Position numbers and translations under genes: made by a program
Notes under the pieces: generated by a model
Told to the model about the DNA's origin: nothing
What the model saw: only the letters and a program-made list of their open reading frames with translations
Database searches by the model: none
Source: Gammaproteobacteria bacterium
GTDB taxonomy: Bacteria > Pseudomonadota > Gammaproteobacteria > UBA9214
Assembly (NCBI GenBank): GCA_030632175.1
Contig: DAOVVG010000047.1
Span: 1-12,960 of the forward strand
Length of the DNA: 12,960 nucleotides
Reading direction: 5' to 3'
Shown: piece after piece, positions 6,310 to 12,836 of the stretch
How the letters are laid out: the number at the start of each line of letters is the position of its first letter
Numbering within the stretch: the stretch's first letter is position 1

Positions 6310-6433
6310 ATGACAGCCTGTCGTCTCCTGATATCAAACTGGCACATAAGGACAAGTCCTGGCTATCGTTATCGAATATTATGGGCCCTGGAAGTCACTT
6401 CTTATTTGCCCGCCCTGTGCGGGTATTTTTTTT
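6310..6433 (+). ncRNA. Candidate small RNA (about 90 nt) ending at an intrinsic terminator
   Basis: A strong terminator at 6409-6433 has no plus-strand gene upstream. Looking back, ATGACA (6310-6315) and TATCAA (6332-6337) with a 16-bp spacer form a fair sigma70 promoter that would start a transcript near 6344. The roughly 90-nt product would contain a small AGGAC-AA-GTCCT hairpin near 6349-6360 and end in the terminator. There is no start codon with a ribosome-binding site and sensible frame. The alternative is that the terminator is left over from a lost gene or stops antisense transcription into the neighbour. Confidence 0.27.
6409..6433 (+). terminator. Rho-independent terminator without an obvious upstream gene
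   Basis: The stem CCCGC (6409-6413) pairs with GCGGG (6419-6423) around a 5-nt loop, followed by TATTTTTTTT. The T-run makes it plus-strand only. It separates whatever is transcribed at 6340-6408 from the promoter of the next gene. Confidence 0.75.
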
Positions 6434-6470
6434 GCCTTGCAACCAACCTCCACCCGCCGTGTTATGTAAT

Positions 6471-6499
6471 TTGTAACATCGGACAGGCACGGCTAGTAT
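6471..6499 (+). promoter_or_regulatory. Sigma70-type promoter of the 202-aa protein gene
   Basis: TTGTAA (6471-6476) and TAGTAT (6494-6499) are separated by 17 bp, each 4 of 6 to consensus. The predicted start is near 6506, giving a 35-nt leader to the ATG at 6541. The site lies just after the terminator at 6409-6433. Confidence 0.5.
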
Positions 6500-6540
6500 T
6501 AAAGACACTGTCTCTCACATGGAGCCTGCGCGGCATACAC

Positions 6541-7149
6541 ATGAGCACCCTGACAGCACCTGTACACGACAGGACCGGCGTACCTGCTGTGGTTGATTTC
6601 CTTGTCAACAAGCTTGGCGGTTACGACACACGCCTGCTTGACTGGATTCGTATCTACCCCATGACGGAGCAACAACATCAGCCGCAGCTGGCCGGGGAAC
6701 ATGCCCCCGTGACACTGAGCACCTGCTGGCCACCACGCGAGACCTGGCTTGATTGCGATGAACCGCAGGCCAGGCATAAATTCCGTATCAAGGTAAATAT
6801 ATGGCAGGGTGAGGACTACCCCGCCATAGAATGCAACTGGGGCCGCGTACCCGCGAGGGCTATCCGGCGCCGCAGTGTAGCGGAACGCTATACCACCCGT
6901 GGTCTGTGCGAATGGATCTACCCGGACCGCCTGTCCGCTACCGTGCATGCACTGACCCGCGCAGTGTTTCTGTACCTCGCCCAGACCCACCAGATTGAAC
7001 AACCACCAAGCAACAGCAATGCCAGCACTCTCGGGCATCGCTGGGCAATCGAATGGCTGCATGAAAACGGACAGACAACCGCTGCCGAGGCGCTGTTAGC
7101 ACAGTTGGTAAAGTGGCATTTAATACAAAGCAGTGGTCTGCAGGGTTAA
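6541..7149 (+). CDS. Unrecognised 202-aa protein
   Basis: I do not recognise this family. The product (MSTLTAPVHDRTGVPAVVDF to HLIQSSGLQG) is soluble by eye, with no signal peptide or membrane helix. The middle is rich in basic residues (VPARAIRRRSVAERYTTR, about 103-120), and several tryptophans occur in short motifs (NIWQGEDYP, ECNWGR, EWIYPDR). The C-terminal third looks helical. The frame is open further up to an ATG at 6310, but that would run through the terminator and promoter described here, so the ATG at 6541 is the likely start. No clear Shine-Dalgarno was found. It is convergent with the glycosyltransferase-like gene, and the two stop codons overlap. Confidence 0.7.
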   Translation: MSTLTAPVHDRTGVPAVVDFLVNKLGGYDTRLLDWIRIYPMTEQQHQPQLAGEHAPVTLSTCWPPRETWLDCDEPQARHKFRIKVNIWQGEDYPAIECNWGRVPARAIRRRSVAERYTTRGLCEWIYPDRLSATVHALTRAVFLYLAQTHQIEQPPSNSNASTLGHRWAIEWLHENGQTTAAEALLAQLVKWHLIQSSGLQG

Positions 7150-8399
7150 CTTAACACCTGTTGCCAGCCGTTTCGATCAGTCTCATAAGCCAGCAAGGCA
7201 TCGACAATCGCCTGGCGTCGTACACCGCAATGTGCCGCATCGTTAATCAGCCGGCAAGCCGGCGCTTCCTCGTCAAAATTGGCATGTAATGAGGCAACAA
7301 ACCGGTCCAGCAAGGCACGCGTCCGGGCGTGGCTTTCATCAACAGACCACCAGGATTCAGGCGATGCCAGCAACACTTCCAGCGCTGCCAGTCGTTCCAG
7401 CACCCGTGACTGGTTCGCCGCATACTCATCACGCAGCCTTGCTTCAGTCACGCACACGCAGTGACGAATCCTGTCTGCATCTGGCATAACGGACGGGTAA
7501 CCCGCTTTCACCAGTTCGATCACCGTGAACAGCATGACATCACCAAAGAACTGGCGTTCAAACTCACCTGACAAATCAACCAGCGATGCACTGTGATCAA
7601 CGCCCGGACGAAACTCGGCACCGCCGGCCTCCTGCAACGTTCGCGTGTGCAACATGGGCAGGTTCGCAGCAACAAACGCATCACCAATCGCAGCCTGCAC
7701 AAGACGACCCAGCACCGGCCCGGCCATACGCAGTCCAAGCCCCGCAAAAGGTATAAAATACTGCAACGCTGCGGGTGACAACACATAATTCCCGGTATAC
7801 ACAGTCCGTGCAGCCGTCACACTGGCCTCGACATCGGCATGTTTATAAGGTGTCATCCGCGTGGGATGTTCGCCGTCAAAAAAACGATTCAGCCTGCCTG
7901 CAAAAACGGCCAGGCAGTCTGCGTGATCATGCGTCCCGGAAAGACCGCATTGAAAGCGACAGGCTTCACCGGAATGCGTAAAGCCAAACAGTCCAGCCAT
8001 ATCATGATAGGCAGCATCCCCGGTTTGCGCACTCTGCTGGTGAAAGCTGCAGGCCGCAGAGGCGTCCAGTGTTGCCAGTTCGCCAACAAAGGCCACCGCA
8101 TCATCAAGCAGGGTCGCTGCCATCACTGCCGGTGAAACCGGCGGGTCTCCCACGACCTTGCCGGTCAGAACCTGTACATTGCCCTGCCTGAAGATACGAT
8201 CCATGTGATAAAAATAATTGGTCGTGAACACATCGCAATCAGGGTCCGTGCAGACATGAAATTTCTGATCACTGTCCACAAACATAAACAGCAGAGGCTC
8301 GTCCTGTTGCGCCAACCGATGCAACATCAGGCTGGTGATATTTCGCGTGACAGACGCGCCCTTGTGATAGAAGGTATCCCGAGAGGCATAACCAATCAC
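7146..8399 (-). CDS. Glycosyltransferase-like protein, C-terminal part after in-frame TGA
   Basis: These 417 codons lie in the same frame as the gene piece at 8406-8951 and follow its TGA after two sense codons, so both are parts of one 601-residue protein. The fragment opens with a GTG at 8397-8399, but no ribosome-binding site supports an independent start. GASVTRN and FVDSDQKF (a DxD-like metal/nucleotide-sugar motif) fit the second half of a GT-A fold. The rest is specific: HVCTDPDCDVF, LTGKVVGDPPVSPAVMAA, a Cys/His-rich ACRFQCGLSGTHDHADC segment, GEHPTRMTPYKH and ANLPMLHTRTLQEAG. The stop overlaps that of the convergent gene. The acceptor and sugar are unknown. If the TGA is a plain stop, this half is probably not translated. 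Confidence 0.7.
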   Translation of the reverse strand: MIGYASRDTFYHKGASVTRNITSLMLHRLAQQDEPLLFMFVDSDQKFHVCTDPDCDVFTTNYFYHMDRIFRQGNVQVLTGKVVGDPPVSPAVMAATLLDDAVAFVGELATLDASAACSFHQQSAQTGDAAYHDMAGLFGFTHSGEACRFQCGLSGTHDHADCLAVFAGRLNRFFDGEHPTRMTPYKHADVEASVTAARTVYTGNYVLSPAALQYFIPFAGLGLRMAGPVLGRLVQAAIGDAFVAANLPMLHTRTLQEAGGAEFRPGVDHSASLVDLSGEFERQFFGDVMLFTVIELVKAGYPSVMPDADRIRHCVCVTEARLRDEYAANQSRVLERLAALEVLLASPESWWSVDESHARTRALLDRFVASLHANFDEEAPACRLINDAAHCGVRRQAIVDALLAYETDRNGWQQVLS

Positions 8400-8408
8400 A
8401 TTAAGTCA
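8359..8408 (-). promoter_or_regulatory. In-frame TGA followed by a stem-loop (possible recoding signal)
   Basis: The TGA is at 8408-8406. Five bases later TGTGAT pairs with ATCACA. Inside that stem, GGTTAT pairs with ATACC with one bulged T, closing a loop GCCTCTCGGG whose first base is G. The apical loop begins about 19 nt after the TGA. Bacterial SECIS elements are short stem-loops with a G early in the loop, roughly 16-37 nt after the UGA, so the geometry is compatible but not diagnostic. The TGA is followed by C, a context known to be leaky. Confidence 0.25.
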
Positions 8409-8951
8409 CACCTGCCGGTCATCTTCAGTCAGCGCAGCAACTATCGCCTGCTGCTCCTGCAAACCAAAATACTTCACCGGCAACCCGAGCTGCTCGATTT
8501 CTGCCGCAATCGCCCTGTTTTCAGTCACATGTTCTACGGCACGGGTATCATCCGCAATCACGACACCAATCTTTTCAGAAAGCGCCACCTTGCCACGGCC
8601 GTATTGAAAAGCCTGGAGCATTCCGACCAGACTCAACAGACACGCGCGCAACTGCTGCGGCCGGTCGGCCACCGGCACTACCACCCAGAAGTGGTGCCGG
8701 CGATCATTGCCGGCAGCTGCAATGTGGCCTTCCATCTCGGCAAACAGTGCGTGCAAGTCTTTGACCAGCGCCGGGTTGAGGGCAGATTTCCAGAGTCCGG
8801 CTTCCAGCAGGGGAATGGTGTGGTCATACAGGGCCAGCAGCTTATCCGGGTCATTGGCCAGCGGCAGCTGCATGCTTATGGCTGCTGCGTCGCCGGCATC
8901 AAGGTGCAACTGCAGGCAGCGCTCGAGTGCCGGACAGGTGAATGCGGGCAT
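8406..8951 (-). CDS. Glycosyltransferase-like protein, N-terminal part ending at in-frame TGA
   Basis: The 181 codons begin 14 nt after the stop of the TPP enzyme and end at the TGA at 8406-8408. Residues 1-85 (CPALERCLQLHLDAGDAA...) are an unassigned helical lead. From HFWVVVPVADRPQQLRACLLSL (about 87-107) onward the sequence reads as the start of a GT-A nucleotide-diphospho-sugar transferase fold: beta-strand, RP..L..CL.SL helix, then GVVIADD (about 128-134). The fold is completed only downstream of the TGA, so the N-terminal part alone should be inactive. There is no clear Shine-Dalgarno, which suggests translational coupling to the TPP-enzyme gene. No other disruption is visible in either part. 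Confidence 0.7.
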   Translation of the reverse strand: MPAFTCPALERCLQLHLDAGDAAAISMQLPLANDPDKLLALYDHTIPLLEAGLWKSALNPALVKDLHALFAEMEGHIAAAGNDRRHHFWVVVPVADRPQQLRACLLSLVGMLQAFQYGRGKVALSEKIGVVIADDTRAVEHVTENRAIAAEIEQLGLPVKYFGLQEQQAIVAALTEDDRQV

Positions 8952-8965
8952 GGGTAATTAAGAAA

Positions 8966-10636
8966 TCAGGAACGGCGCGAGCTGTAATTCGGGAAGAGTT
9001 CCTTGTCCAGCATAATCTCGATCAGGTTGGTGCCGGCGACAAAATCAGTCTCCTCAAACATCCGGTCCAGATCTTCCAGCGTTTCCACGTGCTGGAACTC
9101 AATGCCGAACGATTTTGCCAGCAGCGAATAATCGGGGTTGGAAAAGTCGCAATCAATAAAGCGTTGTCCGTAACTCTGGTGCTGGTTTTTCCTGATCAGC
9201 CCCATGGTGGCATTATTGAACATCACCACGGTAATCGGCAGATCATAATTAACCGCCGTCATCAGTTCCATGCAACACATCTGGAAACCCCCATCACCAA
9301 TAATTGCAATGGTCGGTTTGTGCTCTGCAAAACGGGCACCGATAGCAGCCGGAATTGCATGCCCCAGCGAAGAGATTCCGGAGTTGGGATAAAAACGATT
9401 GCCGGCGGATACGTTAAAAAAGTTCTGCGCGAAGATCATATTGTCGTCGAACACAACCAGATCTTTTTCAAATTTCTTTTCAAGCCGTTTAAAAAACTTT
9501 TCCACCAGGGCAAAACCGGACTGAAACACTTCACTGCTGCCAGCATCGCGTTTTTCAACCGGGTCACTCGCCTCAATTTGTTTACGCGCTACCTCGCGAT
9601 CCACACCTTGTGCATCGAGGTTATTCAGTACGCCTGTCAGCGCGGCCTTGATATCCGCGGTGATCGCCACATCGGCCTTGAATACCTTCTGCAATTGCTC
9701 AGGGTTACTGTCTATCTGTGCTATCTTTTTGTTTCCAAGCAGGTTCTTGTCCCACAGGTAACTGGTGCGCTCATTAAATCCCGCCCCCAGGAAGATAAGG
9801 GCATCGGCATTATCAACAATGTACTTGTAGGCATATCCGGTCGATGTGACTCCGAGACTGCCGAGTGACAACGTCGACTGCTCGCTGATTACGCCCTTGC
9901 CCTTCATGCTGCTGGTCACCGGAATATTCAGCGAATCACTCAGCTCGGACACCAGATCCTGCGCGCCGGATTTTATACAACCGTAACCCGCGACAATAAC
10001 CGGATTACGCGCCTCCAGGATCAGATCTGTCAGTGCATTGATCGACTGAATATTCTCATACATGACATAGGCAGGTTTCCTGGTCATCACCTCGTCAAGC
10101 AGGTCTGCATCAACGAGTTCCTTTTGCACGTTAAACGGAAAACTGAGCAACACCGGCCCCGGGCTGTCAGAGAACAGTGCCTTCGATGCCTGGTTCAGCA
10201 CGTTCGCCAGGTAATCGGTCCGTTCAACCACCTTGTGATAACGTGTAATACCCTGGAACAATGCACTCTGATCAATACTGCCGCCTTCACCCGAGCTTTC
10301 CTGCAAACCGCCCTTGCCAAAGATATGCGTTGAGGTTTCACCGGTAATAACAAGAATAGGCTGCTTGTCCGCATAGGCACTGGCAATGCCAGTAACCAGG
10401 TTGGTCGCACCCGGACCCGCGGTGGTGATGCAGGCCGAGATCTTGCCTGATACCCGCGCACAGCCACTCGCCATGAATGACGCGCCCTGCTCATGCTTGA
10501 CCAGCACACTCTTGACGCTTGAGTGATACAGGCTGTCATAGACGGGCAGGATATGCGCACCGGGCATACCGAAGATGTATTCGATACCCAGCTGCTCAAG
10601 GTATTTAACAATCAGTTCGCTGACCTGGATTTTCAT
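8966..10636 (-). CDS. Acetolactate-synthase-like thiamine-diphosphate-dependent enzyme
   Basis: The 556-residue protein has the complete three-domain architecture of the TPP-dependent decarboxylase/acetolactate synthase superfamily. The Pyr domain contains FGMPGAHILPVYD, the catalytic glutamate E49 in KHEQGASFMA, and TTAGPGATNLVTGIASAYAD. A central domain includes GAGFNERTSYLW. The PP domain carries GDGG (447) to NN (474-475), the TPP/Mg motif. Compared with IlvB there is extra sequence after the first domain (GGLQESSGEGGSIDQSALFQ), so true acetolactate synthase activity is doubtful; decarboxylation or carboligation of another 2-oxo acid is possible. No regulatory small subunit (ilvN/ilvH) is adjacent. 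It is the first gene of a unit with the glycosyltransferase-like gene. Confidence 0.87.
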   Translation of the reverse strand: MKIQVSELIVKYLEQLGIEYIFGMPGAHILPVYDSLYHSSVKSVLVKHEQGASFMASGCARVSGKISACITTAGPGATNLVTGIASAYADKQPILVITGETSTHIFGKGGLQESSGEGGSIDQSALFQGITRYHKVVERTDYLANVLNQASKALFSDSPGPVLLSFPFNVQKELVDADLLDEVMTRKPAYVMYENIQSINALTDLILEARNPVIVAGYGCIKSGAQDLVSELSDSLNIPVTSSMKGKGVISEQSTLSLGSLGVTSTGYAYKYIVDNADALIFLGAGFNERTSYLWDKNLLGNKKIAQIDSNPEQLQKVFKADVAITADIKAALTGVLNNLDAQGVDREVARKQIEASDPVEKRDAGSSEVFQSGFALVEKFFKRLEKKFEKDLVVFDDNMIFAQNFFNVSAGNRFYPNSGISSLGHAIPAAIGARFAEHKPTIAIIGDGGFQMCCMELMTAVNYDLPITVVMFNNATMGLIRKNQHQSYGQRFIDCDFSNPDYSLLAKSFGIEFQHVETLEDLDRMFEETDFVAGTNLIEIMLDKELFPNYSSRRS

Positions 10637-10665
10637 GACTACACAACTGAAAATTGCTTCGCGCT

Positions 10666-10693
10666 ATTGTAATAGCCTTGCGCAGTTTTTCAC
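10666..10693 (-). promoter_or_regulatory. Candidate promoter of the TPP-enzyme/glycosyltransferase-like unit
   Basis: On the minus strand TACAAT (10671-10666, 5 of 6) follows GTGAAA (10693-10688, 4 of 6) with a 16-bp spacer. The predicted start is near 10659, about 23 nt before the ATG at 10636. An AT-rich imperfect palindrome (10751-10769) lies about 60 bp upstream. Confidence 0.42.
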
Positions 10694-10750
10694 ACAGTCC
10701 CGCCGGTAACACCCTCAAACCGCAGAAAATATTATTATGCAATATATTCA

Positions 10751-10769
10751 GATAGTTACATAAGCTATC
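10751..10769. promoter_or_regulatory. AT-rich imperfect palindrome in the divergent intergenic region
   Basis: GATAGTTACATAAGCTATC reads as GATAG-TTA-CA-TAA-G-CTATC, with both arms matching apart from one extra G. It sits in the 325-bp gap between the TPP-enzyme gene and pdxH, next to a very AT-rich run (10733-10750). It could be an operator. No regulator gene is nearby, and the rest of the gap shows only repeated CCGGTG (three times at about 10838-10868) and no gene. Confidence 0.25.
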
Positions 10770-10961
10770 GTTTCTGTATCCGGGCAATCCTTATTCTCCT
10801 GCACTGGCCAGGGGGCAGGCATCGTGCTTCTGTGACCCGGTGCGCCCGGTGGCCGCATTATGAACCGGTGCCACGCCAGCATCACAGAGGCTGCCGGCAC
10901 ATGAATAACAATGTTCAGCCATGCCCTTTATTCCCTGTCTTCCAGCAAGTATTGTTTCCCC

Positions 10962-11603
10962 ATGACAGCCAGCCCCGAAGAACTTCGCAAACAATGGATG
11001 TCGCATGGACTTACAAGCGACACGCTGAATCCGGACCCCATCAAACAGTTTGAAGCCTGGTACGCACCGGCCATTGATTCCGGTATCGCCGAACCCAACG
11101 CCATGAGTCTCGCTACAACAGATGCTGACTGCCAGCCATGGATACGCACTGTGCTGCTTAAATTTTATGATGCCGCCGGTTTTGTATTCTATACCAACTA
11201 CGAGAGCGCCAAGGCACAACAAATCGCCGCCAACAACAAAGTTGGACTGCTGTTTCCGTGGGTTGCACTGGGCCGACAGGTCAAGATCAGTGGTACCGCT
11301 GAAAAAGTACCGACCGCGGAATCCATGAAATATTTTGCATCTCGTCCACGCGGCAGCCAGATCGGAGCATGGGCCTCAACACAGAGCCGGGTAATTTCAT
11401 CCCGTTTCCTGCTGGATGCCAAGGTTGACGAGATCAAGCGAAAGTTTGCCAAGGGTGAAATTCCGCTGCCCTCCTTCTGGGGCGGCTACCGTGTAACACC
11501 ACTTGAAATCGAGTTCTGGCAAGCGCGTGAAAGCCGGCTGCATGACCGTTTTGTCTATACGAGAAACGAAAGCGGCTGGGCTATCGAACGAAGAGAACCG
11601 TAA
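10962..11603 (+). CDS. pdxH: Pyridoxamine/pyridoxine 5'-phosphate oxidase
   Basis: PdxH is the FMN enzyme that oxidises pyridoxine or pyridoxamine 5'-phosphate to the cofactor pyridoxal 5'-phosphate in the cytoplasm. The 213-residue product (E. coli 218) has the expected blocks: LRKQWMSHGL, PNAMSLATTDADCQPWIRTV, LLKFYDAAGFVFYTN, YESAKAQQI, VGLLFPW, RQVKISGTAEK, MKYFASRPRGSQIGAWAS, PLPSFWGGYRV and the C-terminal EFWQARESRLHDRFVY with final RREP, which carry the FMN and substrate contacts. The frame is open 17 codons further to an ATG at 10911, but family alignment starts at MTASPEELRKQ, so 10962 is preferred. It is a solo gene with no clear promoter or terminator. Confidence 0.95.
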   Translation: MTASPEELRKQWMSHGLTSDTLNPDPIKQFEAWYAPAIDSGIAEPNAMSLATTDADCQPWIRTVLLKFYDAAGFVFYTNYESAKAQQIAANNKVGLLFPWVALGRQVKISGTAEKVPTAESMKYFASRPRGSQIGAWASTQSRVISSRFLLDAKVDEIKRKFAKGEIPLPSFWGGYRVTPLEIEFWQARESRLHDRFVYTRNESGWAIERREP

Positions 11604-11876
11604 CCTCAATATCCGACCTGGCTGTTGTGTTGATAAACCGGACAAAAATCTGGACACCCTGTAAAACCTCTACTATCTTTAGCGGATGCACATTACACTT
11701 GCAGATTAGCTGGAAAATAGAGAGACCAGCCGCACTATCATCACGATTAAGCATGTACAAACAAGGGAATAGCATCACCTTCCACAGAACCGAACAGTTA
11801 CTGTCACACCTGCCTGTCGGGGAATGTGTAATCACGCACCAGGAATCAGGACGTCTATCACCAGGAGAGATATAAA
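11604..11876. other. Intergenic region with no gene recognised
   Basis: Translation of the plus strand gives only an implausible 82-codon frame with no family match or ribosome-binding site. TTGATA (near 11631) and TACTAT (near 11681) are promoter-like words but are not correctly spaced with partners. The only clear signal is AGGAGA, 8 nt before the ATG at 11877. Confidence 0.5.
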
Positions 11877-12500
11877 ATGAAAAACATCAAAACACTCATC
11901 GCCTGCTCGATACTGATGACATCGCTATCTGCAATGGCCGCAAACGATCCGGAGATGGATCATATCGATATGTCACCGGACAAGCGTGTACCACCACCGG
12001 CTGGCATCAACACCGCCACGCTGGTCGAGGCCACCGCCACGGTAACCGCTGTCGACATGGAAAATCATCTGGTGACCATTCAGGGCCCGGCAGGCAACTC
12101 AGCGGTGATCCAGGTCACCGACCAGGTAAAGAACCTGCCCCAGGTCAAGATCGGCGACAGGGTCGATATCAAATATTATCGAAGCGCGATAGCCGAGCTC
12201 GTGAAGGTTGACGAGAACACCACACTCGATACTACCGTCAGTGGCGTCAAGGCCACCAGACCGGAAGGCGACAAACCGGGGGGCGCAATTGGTTTACAGG
12301 TTAAACGACGCGCCGAGGTCATGTTTGTCGACCCCATCCAGAAGTTCATTACTTTCCTCAGTCCTGACCGGGGGCTGCGCAAGATCTCCCTGGAGAACTC
12401 GCCGAACCTGCAACATTATCTGAACGAGCTGAAGAAAGGTGACGTCGTCGAGGTTACCTATACCGAGGCACTGGCCATTTCGCTGGAACCTGCCAGGTAA
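11877..12500 (+). CDS. Exported protein with two similar beta-rich repeats
   Basis: The family is not recognised. The 207-residue product has a signal peptide (MKNIKTLIACSILMTSLSAMA, cleavage about residue 21-22) and no lipobox cysteine, so it is probably periplasmic. Two segments resemble each other. Residues 51-107 read EATATVTAVDMENHLVTIQG, then IQVTDQVKNLPQVKIGDRVD and YRSAIAEL. Residues 144-203 read RRAEVMFVDPIQKFITFLSP, then KISLENSPNLQHYLNELKKG and YTEALAISL. The shared pattern is VxxVDxxxxxVTxxxP...N...hxKGDxVxhxYxxAxA, suggesting a duplicated small beta-barrel. The start is supported by AGGAGA 8 nt upstream. A strong hairpin follows the stop by 9 bp. Confidence 0.82.
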   Translation: MKNIKTLIACSILMTSLSAMAANDPEMDHIDMSPDKRVPPPAGINTATLVEATATVTAVDMENHLVTIQGPAGNSAVIQVTDQVKNLPQVKIGDRVDIKYYRSAIAELVKVDENTTLDTTVSGVKATRPEGDKPGGAIGLQVKRRAEVMFVDPIQKFITFLSPDRGLRKISLENSPNLQHYLNELKKGDVVEVTYTEALAISLEPAR

Positions 12501-12509
12501 CAGGGCTCA

Positions 12510-12543
12510 CCCCGACATCCGCTGTCACCACCGGATGTCGGGG
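12510..12543 (+). terminator. Strong 12-bp stem hairpin after the exported-protein gene
   Basis: CCCCGACATCCG (12510-12521) pairs perfectly with CGGATGTCGGGG (12532-12543) around a 10-nt loop, starting 9 bp after the TAA. The following bases are TACTTACCC rather than a T-run, so termination may be weak or the hairpin may mainly protect the 3' end. Confidence 0.6.
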
Positions 12544-12712
12544 TACTTACCCTGCCCCCTTCTAAAAATCTGCATTCCCATTCCAACTAAACATCTATAA
12601 GAATAGCCGCGCACATTCGATGCGAGCCCACTGCTTAACCCCTTTGCAGGAAATAAACCGTACTTTCCACAGTGGCAACCCCCCATTTTATCTGGTTGAT
12701 TTATAGACTTAA

Positions 12713-12800
12713 TATAATATCTACACAATAAGCTCCCACACCCACAGGGGAAGCCTGCCTGCGACACTATGTCACATATTAGTTATTTATTATATTGTGA
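12713..12800 (+). promoter_or_regulatory. TATAAT box and AT-rich inverted repeat upstream of the last gene
   Basis: A perfect TATAAT lies at 12713-12718 but has no good -35 partner. If used, the leader would be about 110 nt. Within it TCACATAT (12772-12779) and ATATTGTGA (12792-12800) form an inverted repeat with one bulged base around an AT-rich centre, which could be an operator or a leader hairpin. The rest of 12544-12836 shows no gene. Confidence 0.3.
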
Positions 12801-12836
12801 TATGTTAGCTGTCAGACCCCGTTTGAAGGTACGTGC

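Noticed and set aside
6310..6540. Longer N-terminus for the 202-aa protein, starting at 6310
   Set aside because: It would translate through an intrinsic terminator and the promoter, and the residues look like random translation.
8205..9868. Long plus-strand open frames (8205-8957 and 8942-9868) opposite the glycosyltransferase-like and TPP-enzyme genes
   Set aside because: They are antisense to genes with strong family motifs, have unnatural composition, and show no ribosome-binding site or family match.
10911..10961. Upstream ATG for pdxH
   Set aside because: Family members begin near MTASPEELRKQ; the extra 17 residues have no counterpart and no better ribosome-binding site.
10791..11222. 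143-codon minus-strand frame overlapping pdxH
   Set aside because: It is the antisense shadow of a confidently identified pdxH.
11627..11875. 82-codon plus-strand frame before the exported-protein gene
   Set aside because: It has no ribosome-binding site and no recognisable protein features; it covers the leader of the next gene.
12525..12767. 80-codon minus-strand frame in the last intergenic region
   Set aside because: It runs over a hairpin and an AT-rich promoter region and resembles no protein.
12771..12820. CRP-type site (TGTGA-N6-TCACA) upstream of the last gene
   Set aside because: TGTGA and TCACA words occur but not with the required spacing and orientation.
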